In this document: positions 17,186 to 26,512 of the stretch, one piece after another | Numbering within the stretch: position 1 is the stretch's first letter | How the letters are laid out: every line of letters begins with the position of its first letter | Origin: Clostridiales bacterium | GTDB taxonomy: Bacteria > Bacillota > Clostridia > Oscillospirales > Acutalibacteraceae | Direction of reading: 5' to 3' | Length of the DNA: 60,111 nt | Assembly: GCA_024690965.1 (NCBI GenBank) | Contig: JAILOG010000003.1 | Location: 1 to 60,111 of the forward strand | The notes under the pieces: model-generated | The model's database searches: none | Seen by the model: only the letters and a program-made list of their open reading frames with translations | Told to the model about the DNA's origin: nothing | Program-made: the position numbers and the translations under genes

Positions 17186-18806
17186 CCTGTTGTATGAGCC
17201 GTGGATAAGGGTAATGGATAATGATTGCTCGGTAAAGGAAATATCACTTGTTCAGGCAATAGTTGACGCGCATAAATATAAAGGGCTTTGCGGCGATATC
17301 TGCACGCAGGATCCGCCGATCATGAGGCTTTTGCTTGCGGTGCTTCATGCGGTATTTGAAAGGGTTGACGAAGACGGGAACGATTACCCTGTTGAAGATT
17401 ATGACGGGGCAATTAATCGCTGGAAAGAGCTTTGGCAGTTAAAACGGTTTCCCGAAAAGCCCGTTAAAGATTATTTGGAAAAGTATAAGGAAAGGTTTTG
17501 GCTGTTCCACCCCGAAAGACCGTTTTTTCAGGTGCCTGCCGCAAAAAGAGGCACCGAATACAAAGCTTACAAGCTCAACGGGGCTATTTCCGAAAGCAGC
17601 AATAAAATACGTCTTTTCAGCGACAGAAAAGGTGAGGAAAAAAATATTCTTACATACGGGGAAGCGGCAAGGTGGCTTTTATATGTTAATGCGTTTGACG
17701 ATACCTCCGCAAAGCCGACAAAAGAAGGCAAAGCCGGAAGCGACGATAAGTTGCCTTCGCCCGGCGCGGGGTGGCTCGGAAAACTCGGTTTTGTGTATAT
17801 AAGCGGAGAAAACCTTTATGAGACATTGATGTATAATCTGACGTTACTGAAAAACGGGGAAGAAAACTGGGAAAGCTGTACGCCTGTATGGGAATTGGAC
17901 AAGCCAAGGGAAAAAGAACGTACCGAGATTCCTCTTCCGAACGACGCGGCAAAGCTGCTTACCCTGCAATCAAGAAGGCTTATACTTGACAGAGAAGGAG
18001 AGCAGGTTACAGGATTTCATCTGCTCGGCGGCGATTTCTTTCCGAAAGAAAATGCGTTTTCGGAGCAAATGACGGTTTGGGTAGGTATAAAAGACAAAAA
18101 GGGTAATGTCAATGATTATCAACCGAAACGTCACGATAAATCAAAACAAATGTGGAGAGATTTTTCCGCATACGCCACCTGCAAAGAAGGCAGGCATATG
18201 CCCGGTGTGGTAAGATGGAACAACCTGTTACAGTCGGCAAGTATTGTTAACGGAAATACCTCAGTCAATTTAAATATTGCCTCTGTGCAGTACGGAGATA
18301 AGGACTTTTTCGTTACGGACCAATTTGCGGACTCATTGCGTATCCACGCAAATATTTTGTCGAACGCAGGCGAAATATATCAAATGTGCATACTGGACGA
18401 AATAGACAGGTGCGATAAAATATCGGGGTTTTTGTCTACTCTCGCAAAGGAATTATTTTTGGCATCGGGAGGGGATCCCAAAAAGGTTGAAAAATGGGAC
18501 AGTCCTGTTCTGTCAGCCGCGAAAGAAAGCTTTTTCTCAAAAATAGATATGCCATTCAGACAATGGCTTGCCGGTCTGGACGCCTGCGACACCCACAAAA
18601 CAAGAGAAAACAAAATATTATTGTGGAGAGAGCGATCTGAGAAAATCGCGTATGATTTGGCAAAGCAAATGGTAGATGATGCTGGCCCGACAGCCTTTGT
18701 CGGTAAAACGGTAAGTGACAAAAACGGTAATGAGCGTTTCTATTCCACTTCTATGGCTTATAATAATTATTATCGCAAAATGAAAGAATTACAGGAGGGA
18801 AGATAA
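17166..18806 (+). CDS. cas8e: Type I-E Cascade large subunit Cas8e (Cse1/CasA)
   Basis: Cas8e recognises the PAM and recruits Cas3. The 546-residue protein begins with FNLLYEPWIRVMDNDC and continues with EISLVQAIVDAH, the usual Cse1 N-terminus. It also contains GAGWLGKLGFVYISGENL and a C-terminal helical bundle. The ATG lies inside the end of cas3 and follows AAAGGAG, giving coupled translation. The PAM-contacting loop cannot be assigned safely by eye. Confidence 0.92.
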   Translation: MQEKEFNLLYEPWIRVMDNDCSVKEISLVQAIVDAHKYKGLCGDICTQDPPIMRLLLAVLHAVFERVDEDGNDYPVEDYDGAINRWKELWQLKRFPEKPVKDYLEKYKERFWLFHPERPFFQVPAAKRGTEYKAYKLNGAISESSNKIRLFSDRKGEEKNILTYGEAARWLLYVNAFDDTSAKPTKEGKAGSDDKLPSPGAGWLGKLGFVYISGENLYETLMYNLTLLKNGEENWESCTPVWELDKPREKERTEIPLPNDAAKLLTLQSRRLILDREGEQVTGFHLLGGDFFPKENAFSEQMTVWVGIKDKKGNVNDYQPKRHDKSKQMWRDFSAYATCKEGRHMPGVVRWNNLLQSASIVNGNTSVNLNIASVQYGDKDFFVTDQFADSLRIHANILSNAGEIYQMCILDEIDRCDKISGFLSTLAKELFLASGGDPKKVEKWDSPVLSAAKESFFSKIDMPFRQWLAGLDACDTHKTRENKILLWRERSEKIAYDLAKQMVDDAGPTAFVGKTVSDKNGNERFYSTSMAYNNYYRKMKELQEGR

Positions 18807-19399
18807 TGGGAACAACAGATCAGATCGTAAGATTTATGAACCTCAAGCTTAATTGGCTTATAAGCGGTTTGCCAGATAACACCGCACGCGCATCGTTTGC
18901 GAGGCTCAGGCGCGGCGCGGGACATATTCCGGGAGAAATACCGCAAATATGGGGCGACTTTTTGCTTGACCTGCCCGATGAACTGCTTGGCACAAAAACA
19001 AAAATAAGCGCGGCGGAATGGTCGGTGTATATCGCGCTTACACTGTTTGCAATGCACCAGCAGGGCAAGGACAGAAAAACACAACCAATGCATAAAGAGG
19101 GAATATCTTTAGGCGCGGCCGCGAACAGGCTTATCCAAACAGAGGATGACAGACAGCGCATAGCAAACAGGTTTTATCCCGTTGCAACAGCTTCGGATAC
19201 GGAGGAACTTTTCAACCGTTTAAGAGGGCTTGTTACCCTTTTTAAAAGCGAGGATATTCCCCTCGATTACGTAATGCTTGCAAAAGACTTGTATCTTTTT
19301 CAACATCCCGATTATAACGCGTCGGTCAAACTGAATTGGGGAAGAGATTTTTGCAGAATAAAAAAGGCAGCCAAGGCCACCGCGCCTGAAGCTACTTAA
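18806..19399 (+). CDS. cse2: Type I-E Cascade small subunit Cse2 (CasB)
   Basis: Cse2 forms the dimer along the Cascade belly that holds the displaced strand. The 197-residue protein has RASFARLRRGAG near residue 28 and the helical all-alpha composition of the family (AEWSVYIALTLFAMHQQG, later RFYPVATA and LFNRLRGLVTLF). The stop of cas8e and the start of cse2 overlap in TAATG. Confidence 0.92.
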   Translation: MGTTDQIVRFMNLKLNWLISGLPDNTARASFARLRRGAGHIPGEIPQIWGDFLLDLPDELLGTKTKISAAEWSVYIALTLFAMHQQGKDRKTQPMHKEGISLGAAANRLIQTEDDRQRIANRFYPVATASDTEELFNRLRGLVTLFKSEDIPLDYVMLAKDLYLFQHPDYNASVKLNWGRDFCRIKKAAKATAPEAT

Positions 19400-19469
19400 G
19401 CAAAGTAACAACAAATTTCAAAAAGTAAAAGCTATTAATAACTATCAATGAAAGTAAGGGGTATTTATT

Positions 19470-20552
19470 ATGAACATTAAAAACAGATTTTTTATCGACA
19501 TCCATGTATTACAGACAGTTCCGCCGTCATGCGTAAACCGCGACGATACCGGAAGCCCGAAAACAGCGGTTTACGGCGGCACAAGCCGCGCGCGTGTATC
19601 AAGTCAATCCTGGAAGCACGCAATGCGCGAATATTTCAAAAATGATATCGAAAACAGTAATTGCGGCAGCAGAACAAAGTATTTACCAAGACTTGTGGCG
19701 GACGAGATTCGCAAAATAAATCCGGATACAGACGAGGAAAAAGCGATAAAACTCGGTATGAAGGCGCTTAAGAACGCAGGCATAAAAACCGATGAAAAAT
19801 CACTGCAAAATTCAGCTCTGTTCTTTATAAGCAAAAGCCAAATCAAGGCGCTTGCCGAATTGATTCTTGAAAATGTTGAGGATAAAAAAGAGTATCAAAA
19901 CGCGCTTAAAAACAATCCCGCGTTTGACATTATTCTGTTTGGGCGTATGGTTGCGGATGACCCGTCGCTCAATTATGACGCCGCGGCGCAGGTGGCTCAC
20001 GCCATCTCAACACATGAGGTGCATACGGAATACGACTATTTTACAGCGGTTGACGATGAACAAAAAAGTGACAACGCTGGCGCGGGCCATTTGGGAACGA
20101 TAGAGTATAATTCATCTACACTGTACCGTTACGCGACATTAAATGTTACGGAACTGTATAAATGGCTGCAGGAGGATACGCCTGAAGTTGCCGCAGACTT
20201 TTTAAAGGCTTTTGTGTATTCTATGCCTACGGGCAAGCAAAACACATTTGCAAACCGCACATTGCCCGATATGATATATGTTACCGTTAGATCGGATCAG
20301 CCTGTTAATCTTTCCGGCGCATTTGAAAAGGCGGTGAGAGCCGATAAGAAAGGTTACGCTGCCGAGTCTTGCGAAAAACTGCTGTCATATGCCGAAAAAA
20401 CATATTCTATGTTTTGCGATAAGCCCGAGCTCGCACTCGGCTGCGGCTACAGCGAAAAGCTGAGTGACTGTGCGGAAGTTATGCCTTTTGATAAGCTTTA
20501 TGAAAAACTCAAATGTTACATAGCCGATAATTGCGGAAAGGAACAGCAATGA
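19470..20552 (+). CDS. cas7e: Type I-E Cascade backbone Cas7e (Cse4/CasC)
   Basis: Cas7e polymerises along the crRNA. The 360-residue protein starts with FFIDIHVLQTVPPSCVNRDD and contains YGGTSRARVSSQSWKHAMR, a signature of Cse4 proteins, plus TALT-type HEVHTEYDYFTAVDD and the later NTFANRTLPDM. A 70-bp gap separates it from cse2, and AAGGGG precedes the ATG. The stop overlaps the cas5e start in ATGA. Confidence 0.94.
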   Translation: MNIKNRFFIDIHVLQTVPPSCVNRDDTGSPKTAVYGGTSRARVSSQSWKHAMREYFKNDIENSNCGSRTKYLPRLVADEIRKINPDTDEEKAIKLGMKALKNAGIKTDEKSLQNSALFFISKSQIKALAELILENVEDKKEYQNALKNNPAFDIILFGRMVADDPSLNYDAAAQVAHAISTHEVHTEYDYFTAVDDEQKSDNAGAGHLGTIEYNSSTLYRYATLNVTELYKWLQEDTPEVAADFLKAFVYSMPTGKQNTFANRTLPDMIYVTVRSDQPVNLSGAFEKAVRADKKGYAAESCEKLLSYAEKTYSMFCDKPELALGCGYSEKLSDCAEVMPFDKLYEKLKCYIADNCGKEQQ

Positions 20553-21238
20553 GTACGTTATTGATTCGTCTTGCAGGACCTATGCAGTCATGGGGCGGAG
20601 ATTCTAAATTCGATATACGCGACACCGGACGTGAGCCCACAAAAAGCGGAGTTATAGGTTTGCTCGCCGCGGCGTTGGGAATAAGGCGTGACGACAAAGA
20701 ATCACTCTCAGAGCTCGCGAAACTGAAATACGGTGTGCGTGCCGACAGAGAAGGACTTGTAATATGCGATTTTCATACTGTTCACGGCGCAAAAAACTCG
20801 TATGTTACAAGAAGATATTACCTTAATGACGCTCTGTTTCTTGCGGGTCTTGAATGTGAAGACGAGGAAACTTTGAAAAAATACGAATACGCGCTTAAAC
20901 ATCCTGTTTATCCTTTGTTTTTAGGCAGACGGTCTTGCCCTGTTACGTTGCCGCTCGTTGTAGGAATAAGAAAGAGCAGTCTTTCCGACGCTTTGGAAAA
21001 CGAGCCTGTGTTGTGCGATGATCCCGTGCTGCCTCTGAGAATAGTTGCCGATGGAGACAACGAGGGAAGCTATATGCTTAAAAAGGATGTTCCCGTATCG
21101 TTTAGTTCGTACAGGAGAGAGTTTAAATACAGAAAGCTTTACGAAAGATTTATAAAAGTAAACACCGTAAAAGAAACGGAGCATGATCCGTTTTCGGAAT
21201 TGGAGGCCAATGATGTATCTGACGCGAATGAAGCTTGA
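20549..21238 (+). CDS. cas5e: Type I-E Cascade subunit Cas5e (CasD)
   Basis: Cas5e caps the 5' handle of the crRNA. The 229-residue protein begins MSTLLIRLAGPMQSWGGDS and contains REPTKSGVIGLLAAALGI, both diagnostic for the Cas5e RAMP fold. It also has YYLNDALFLAGLE and YPLFLGRRSCP. The ATG at 20549 overlaps the cas7e stop; an in-frame ATG at 20531 is less likely because the conserved N-terminus starts at 20549. Confidence 0.94.
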   Translation: MSTLLIRLAGPMQSWGGDSKFDIRDTGREPTKSGVIGLLAAALGIRRDDKESLSELAKLKYGVRADREGLVICDFHTVHGAKNSYVTRRYYLNDALFLAGLECEDEETLKKYEYALKHPVYPLFLGRRSCPVTLPLVVGIRKSSLSDALENEPVLCDDPVLPLRIVADGDNEGSYMLKKDVPVSFSSYRREFKYRKLYERFIKVNTVKETEHDPFSELEANDVSDANEA

Positions 21239-21848
21239 CCCCACAAAAAGAAAAACCGCGATTGCGCTTGTGTCCCCAAACCTGTTTCACGGAGCAATAG
21301 AAATGTCGTTTGAAGAAAGAACACGCAAATTGTGGCGTATAGATAATCTCAACGGTAATCTGTATTTGCTGCTGCTGAGCAGAGATAAGCCCGATTTGAC
21401 AAGCGCGGCAGATCAATTCGGGACAGATGAGGGCTGGCGGACGCTTTCGTACGATAAATTCCTTTCTGAGATAAAGGAGGGCGAAAGACGGAGATTTCGT
21501 TTGTGTGCGAACCCTGTTATAAGCAGTAAAAAAGCAACGGCAAAAGGCGAGAGGGGAACAGTTTTGGCTCATGTTACCACGCATTGGCAAAAGCAGTGGC
21601 TCATAGACCGTGCAGAAAAAAACGGCTTTGCGCTTTTGGCGGATGATTTTACGGTGGTTGAGAGCAAATGGATAAGCTTTCGTAAAAAAACAAACGGGGG
21701 CAGACCTGTTACTATACACAGCGTGACCTTTGAAGGGATTTTGACAGTTACCGATAAAGAAAAGTTTTGCTCAGCGCTTAAGGACGGTATTGGCAGAGCA
21801 AAAGCCTACGGCATGGGGCTTATGACGGTTATGAGAAAAGAGGCGTAG
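21213..21848 (+). CDS. cas6e: crRNA endoribonuclease Cas6e (Cse3/CasE)
   Basis: Cas6e cuts pre-crRNA below the repeat hairpin and stays bound. The 211-residue protein has the likely catalytic His26 (SPNLFHGAIE). This is the same residue number as in the Thermus enzyme, by my count from the second of two adjacent ATGs. The C-terminal glycine-rich loop is GIGRAKAYGMGLMTV. GGAGG lies 6 nt before the ATG at 21213; the ATG at 21210 is the alternative. The gene overlaps cas5e by 26 bp. Confidence 0.93.
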   Translation: MYLTRMKLDPTKRKTAIALVSPNLFHGAIEMSFEERTRKLWRIDNLNGNLYLLLLSRDKPDLTSAADQFGTDEGWRTLSYDKFLSEIKEGERRRFRLCANPVISSKKATAKGERGTVLAHVTTHWQKQWLIDRAEKNGFALLADDFTVVESKWISFRKKTNGGRPVTIHSVTFEGILTVTDKEKFCSALKDGIGRAKAYGMGLMTVMRKEA

Positions 21849-21849
21849 T

Positions 21850-22782
21850 ATGAGCGATATTCCGGGAATGGTACATCCCGATTTGCAGTCTTTGCCTAAA
21901 ATTGCCGACAGAATGACGTTTTTGTATCTGGAAAGGTGCAAGCTTAAAAGGGAAGACAGCGCAATTATTGTTATAGACGACCAAGGCTCCGTGTTTGTTC
22001 CTGCCGCCGCAATTTCCGTTTTATTGCTCGGCCCGGGTACGGAGATAACGCACAGAGCAATGGAACTTATAGGCGACGCGGGCGTAACGGTGATATGGGT
22101 AGGTGAGCACGGGGTAAGATTTTATGCGGGAGGCAGACCTCTTACTCACCGTGCGTCACTGCTTCAAAAACAGGCGGAGCTTGTATCAAATCAAAAGGCA
22201 CATCTTGAAGTAGTTCGCAATATGTACGCAATGCGATTTCCTAATGAAGATGTATCTACACTTACCATGCAGCAGTTGAGAGGCAGAGAGGGCGCACGTG
22301 TACGTGCGGCTTACCGCAAAGCCGCAAAAGAGTACAATATCGAGTGGGACGGCAGAGATTATGATCCCGAAAATTTTGAAAGCGGCACGCCCGTGAATCA
22401 GGCTCTTACGGCAGGCAATGTTTGCTTATACGGACTCGCTCATGCTGTCATATTTGCGTTAGGGTGTTCTGCGGGACTTGGGTTTGTACATGTCGGACAT
22501 GAGAATTCATTTGTGTATGATATCGCGGACCTTTATAAGGCGGAAATCGTAATTCCTCTCGCGTTCGAAGTCGCTGCCCAAGATCCCCCGGATCTTCCGT
22601 CTGTTATGAGACGGCGAGTGAGAGACAGAATGGTAGAGGCAAATTTACTTGAAAGAATGGTAAAAGACATTAAATATCTGCTTAAAGAATCGCAAGAAGC
22701 ACAAGATACACAAGACGCACAAGATGCTTTATACCTTTGGGACAACGCGCGCGATGTGTTGCCCGGGGGACGGTCTTATTAA
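21850..22782 (+). CDS. cas1: CRISPR integrase Cas1 (type I-E)
   Basis: Cas1 with Cas2 inserts new spacers at the leader-proximal repeat. The 310-residue protein keeps the metal-binding residues at expected spacing: E147 in LRGREGARV, H214 in LGFVHVGHE and D227 in YDIADLYK (67 and 13 residues apart, as in E. coli E141/H208/D221). The C-terminal tail contains the odd run EAQDTQDAQDA, a small coding repeat. The start is 1 bp after the cas6e stop. Confidence 0.95.
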   Translation: MSDIPGMVHPDLQSLPKIADRMTFLYLERCKLKREDSAIIVIDDQGSVFVPAAAISVLLLGPGTEITHRAMELIGDAGVTVIWVGEHGVRFYAGGRPLTHRASLLQKQAELVSNQKAHLEVVRNMYAMRFPNEDVSTLTMQQLRGREGARVRAAYRKAAKEYNIEWDGRDYDPENFESGTPVNQALTAGNVCLYGLAHAVIFALGCSAGLGFVHVGHENSFVYDIADLYKAEIVIPLAFEVAAQDPPDLPSVMRRRVRDRMVEANLLERMVKDIKYLLKESQEAQDTQDAQDALYLWDNARDVLPGGRSY

Positions 22783-22791
22783 GGTGTTGCC

Positions 22792-23703
22792 ATGACTGTA
22801 ATAGTAGTTTTATCCGATTGCCCGAAAAAGTTGCGCGGTGATATGACAAAATGGTTTATTGAGGTAAACACAGGCGTGTATGTAGGAAATCTCAATTCAC
22901 GCGTGAGAGATGAGTTGTGGATCAGAATTACAGAAAACATAGGAAAAGGGCACGCAACAATGGTGTTTAGCTGCAATAATGAGCAGCATATGGACTTCAG
23001 GGTCCACAATTCTTATTGGCAGCCAAAAGATTTTGAAGGCATTAAGCTTATGTTGCGCCCTGCGCAAAAGAATGATACAGCGGATTGCTCCGACAGTTCA
23101 AATACTCCCGTACAGGGTTTTTCCAATGCTGCTAAAATGCAGTATGCACGAAGAAAGAATTACAAAAAGAATTCTGTAATCCCCGGGAATTGCGATTCTT
23201 ACGTTGTTCTTGACTTTGAAACGACGGGGCTCAATCCTCAAACTGACGAAATAATCGAAATAGGCGCGTTAAAGGTTGAAAACGATAAAATCGTAAGTAC
23301 ATTTGACCTGTTGATAAAGTGCGGAAAGGAAATACCTGAAGAAATAACCCAATTAACCGGCATAACAAATGAGCAGCTGAACAATGAGGGCGCCGACCTT
23401 GAAAGCACAATTAAACTATTGAGAGATTTTGTGTCCGATTTGCCTGTTGTGTGCCACAATGCGCCGTTTGAACAAGGCTTTTTATTTGCTGCGTGCAAAA
23501 AGCTTAATATTGATTTGTTCAATAACAGAATTATAGATACCAAAATCTTGGCTCGGGTGTTATTGCGCGGAATGACAAGCTATAAACTGAAAAACATAGC
23601 AGAGTATTTTTCTATCCCCGTAGAACAGGAACACCGTGCGCTACCTGACTGCGAAACAACATATAAGGTGTATGTCAAGTTAAAGGAATTAGAGGATCTT
23701 TAA
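22792..23703 (+). CDS. cas2: Cas2-DnaQ fusion protein (type I-E)
   Basis: Residues 1-90 are a Cas2 of the I-E type (MTVIVVLSDCPKKLRGDMT..., later GKGHATMVFSCNNEQ). A Ser/Thr/Asn-rich linker (about 91-130) joins it to a DEDDh exonuclease domain of the DnaQ family: VVLDFETTGL (D141, E143), CHNAPFEQGF (E227) and EQEHRALPDCET (H281, D286). Such fusions are known in Streptococcus thermophilus type I-E, where the domain trims prespacers. The exonuclease motif II normally has Asp where E227 stands here. The gene starts 9 bp after cas1 and ends 35 bp before the first repeat. Confidence 0.93.
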   Translation: MTVIVVLSDCPKKLRGDMTKWFIEVNTGVYVGNLNSRVRDELWIRITENIGKGHATMVFSCNNEQHMDFRVHNSYWQPKDFEGIKLMLRPAQKNDTADCSDSSNTPVQGFSNAAKMQYARRKNYKKNSVIPGNCDSYVVLDFETTGLNPQTDEIIEIGALKVENDKIVSTFDLLIKCGKEIPEEITQLTGITNEQLNNEGADLESTIKLLRDFVSDLPVVCHNAPFEQGFLFAACKKLNIDLFNNRIIDTKILARVLLRGMTSYKLKNIAEYFSIPVEQEHRALPDCETTYKVYVKLKELEDL

Positions 23704-23738
23704 TAACAAACATGGCTATAAATCTATGTGTTTTTAGT
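23704..23738 (+). promoter_or_regulatory. Very short CRISPR leader
   Basis: Only 35 AT-rich bases separate the cas2 stop from repeat 1, ending TGTGTTTTTAGT. The left side is taken as the leader end because the degenerate repeats are at the right end. A promoter or IHF-like site would have to lie partly in the cas2 coding region. Confidence 0.55.
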
Positions 23739-26512
23739 CTTTTCCCCGCGCACGCGGGGATGATCCCAAAGTACGGTAAACAAATCGACACCATTCCACC
23801 TTTTCCCCGCGCACGCGGGGATGATCCTAACAGCCCGTAAAAAGTCTATCGGTAATATGGCTTTTCCCCGCGCACGCGGGGATGATCCGAAACGCCTCGC
23901 TCCCTTACGGCAGATAGAACACTTTTCCCCGCGCACGCGGGGATGATCCCGCTCTTATTCCTGCTGCTTTTATCCACTTTTTCTTTTCCCCGCGCACGCG
24001 GGGATGATCCCTATTAAGGTGTATATCACACCAACACACACAACTTTTCCCCGCGCACGCGGGGATGATCCTATCCAAATTTTAAAACTTCAAATATTTA
24101 TTCGCTTTTCCCCGCGCACGCGGGGATGATCCGTATCGCTGTCAAATACAGTAGAGCCGTATGCACTTTTCCCCGCGCACGCGGGGATGATCCTTCGCCT
24201 AATTTCGATACATACCACCCACATTTCTTTTCCCCGCGCACGCGGGGATGATCCCTTTTTCAGCTATTCCGGTAGTAGCGTCAGGTGCTTTTCCCCGCGC
24301 ACGCGGGGATGATCCTCGGCATTATTCATCTACATTGACACCGCTTTCCTTTTCCCCGCGCACGCGGGGATGATCCCTTCTTTTGACTTAACATTAGCCT
24401 TGCCTTCAACTTTTCCCCGCGCACGCGGGGATGATCCTACATCTTTGTGACCTTAACCGTGCGCAACTGCCTTTTCCCCGCGCACGCGGGGATGATCCTT
24501 TGACTCCACCAAATCCACCTATTGATGATATCTTTTCCCCGCGCACGCGGGGATGATCCCACGAAGGCGAGGTGATAAAATGGCTTTCACACCTTTTCCC
24601 CGCGCACGCGGGGATGATCCCCGTTGCTTTAGGTCTTTTGTGCGCAAATTCAGCTTTTCCCCGCGCACGCGGGGATGATCCTATATTGTGGATTGTTTTC
24701 ACATTACAAACGTCCTTTTCCCCGCGCACGCGGGGATGATCCTTGCAAGATCGCCCGCGAAATACACATGACGGCCTTTTCCCCGCGCACGCGGGGATGA
24801 TCCCTTCCGCGCCAACAGGGAAAATGTTGCTATACACTTTTCCCCGCGCACGCGGGGATGATCCCTGCAGAGCGCACGAGTTAAAGAAAACCATTGACTT
24901 TTCCCCGCGCACGCGGGGATGATCCTGTGAAAACAATCCACAATATATTGTATATAACCTTTTCCCCGCGCACGCGGGGATGATCCTCATCTATAGGACG
25001 ATTTAATTTTTTGCCGGTCTCTTTTCCCCGCGCACGCGGGGATGATCCCGACTGCAAAAACTCTGTAGGCATACTCAGCGACTTTTCCCCGCGCACGCGG
25101 GGATGATCCTAAAATCCTCCGTTTTAATATTTCGCATCTTCCCTTTTCCCCGCGCACGCGGGGATGATCCCGAATCAATCAAACATACATCAGGAACAAA
25201 TCCCTTTTCCCCGCGCACGCGGGGATGATCCCATAGTAGGTGCTTTCAATACCTAAATCGGGAACTTTTCCCCGCGCACGCGGGGATGATCCCAAACAAT
25301 TTAGTGCGCTGTACAAGCAGCAATGCTTTTCCCCGCGCACGCGGGGATGATCCCTCTCCCCCAAACAGGAGACCCCGACATAAATTCTTTTCCCCGCGCA
25401 CGCGGGGATGATCCTGATCGAGCCTGAGCGGTGCGGTCAATGCGACTCTTTTCCCCGCGCACGCGGGGATGATCCTGAGAGACGGCATTTCGTCTGCTGA
25501 CGGACTGCCTTTTCCCCGCGCACGCGGGGATGATCCTAATGTTTTTACATCAGCGTATTTACTAAGGGCCTTTTCCCCGCGCACGCGGGGATGATCCTCG
25601 CCTTTGTTAAGTCCTTGATCTACATTTCCACTTTTCCCCGCGCACGCGGGGATGATCCCTCTTACAGTACCGTTCACATTATGCAGCATAACTTTTCCCC
25701 GCGCACGCGGGGATGATCCCCTCTATAACGGTTGATGTTGGCGTTCTCTGTTCTTTTCCCCGCGCACGCGGGGATGATCCCGGTACAAACGCCTTTCCAC
25801 AGGCTTTTTATAGCTTTTCCCCGCGCACGCGGGGATGATCCTATCGGCACACAAGGTATCACACCCAGCCAGTACTTTTCCCCGCGCACGCGGGGATGAT
25901 CCCAGCACAGGCAAAGAATTTTTAAAGGTATACAGCTTTTCCCCGCGCACGCGGGGATGATCCCCATTGATGATATGCAACTTGCTATTAACCGATCTTT
26001 TCCCCGCGCACGCGGGGATGATCCTGCTGGTAAAAATGCAAAATGAAAAATCGATTTCTTTTCCCCGCGCACGCGGGGATGATCCCTTCAAGCTTACATA
26101 CACGGGTGACAGCAGTGGCTTTTCCCCGCGCACGCGGGGATGATCCCAGCGATAAAAGTATCAAAATAGATTTTTTAGACTTTTCCCCGCGCACGCGGGG
26201 ATGATCCCGACACTTTTTATACCAAAGAAAAATGGCGAAACTTTTCCCCGCGCACGCGGGGATGATCCCAGATACCAGTAGCGGGGTCTAATCTTACCTC
26301 ACTTTTCCCCGCGCACGCGGGGATGATCCCACATCAATCCCTATTTAGCAATATAAAATTAACTTTTCCCCGCGCACGCGGGGATGATCCCGCCTTACTG
26401 GACGCATTTGACAAAGTAGTCGACTTTTCCCTGCGCACGCGGGGATGATCCTAACGCCCCGGAACCGAACGTACTTCCGAAAACCTTTTCCCCGCGCACG
26501 CGGGGATTATCC
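23739..26512 (+). CRISPR. Type I-E CRISPR array, 46 repeats and 45 spacers
   Basis: The 28-bp repeat begins CTTTTCCCCGCGCACG and ends CGGGGATGATCC. Its CCCCGCG/CGCGGGG hairpin is the Cas6e target. Repeats recur every 61 bp, with 33-nt spacers. One spacer, number 21 (24987-25020), is 34 nt. The last two repeats each carry one change (C to T at position 9, and GATGATCC to GATTATCC), so the distal end is on the right. By hand count 25 spacers start with C, 18 with T, 2 with G and none with A. Spacers 16 and 20 overlap on opposite strands. Spacer 14 contains a GAGGTG...ATG start signal, so it came from a gene start. No spacer matches elsewhere in this window by eye. Array orientation agrees with the cas operon. 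Confidence 0.98.

Noticed and set aside
24509-25980. Spacers 13 and 37 as a second overlapping pair (shared ATTGATGATAT)
   Set aside because: The match is 11 nt and breaks after one base on each side, so it is too short to show a common target.
23724-26194. Long minus-strand reading frames with repeated SSPRARGK or IIPACAGK motifs
   Set aside because: They are translations of the CRISPR repeats; the 61-bp period keeps frames open by chance.
26445-26512. ATG at 26445 as a start for the phage head gene
   Set aside because: The ATG is formed by the repeat GATGATCC and the following codons are CRISPR spacer and repeat sequence, with no ribosome binding site.
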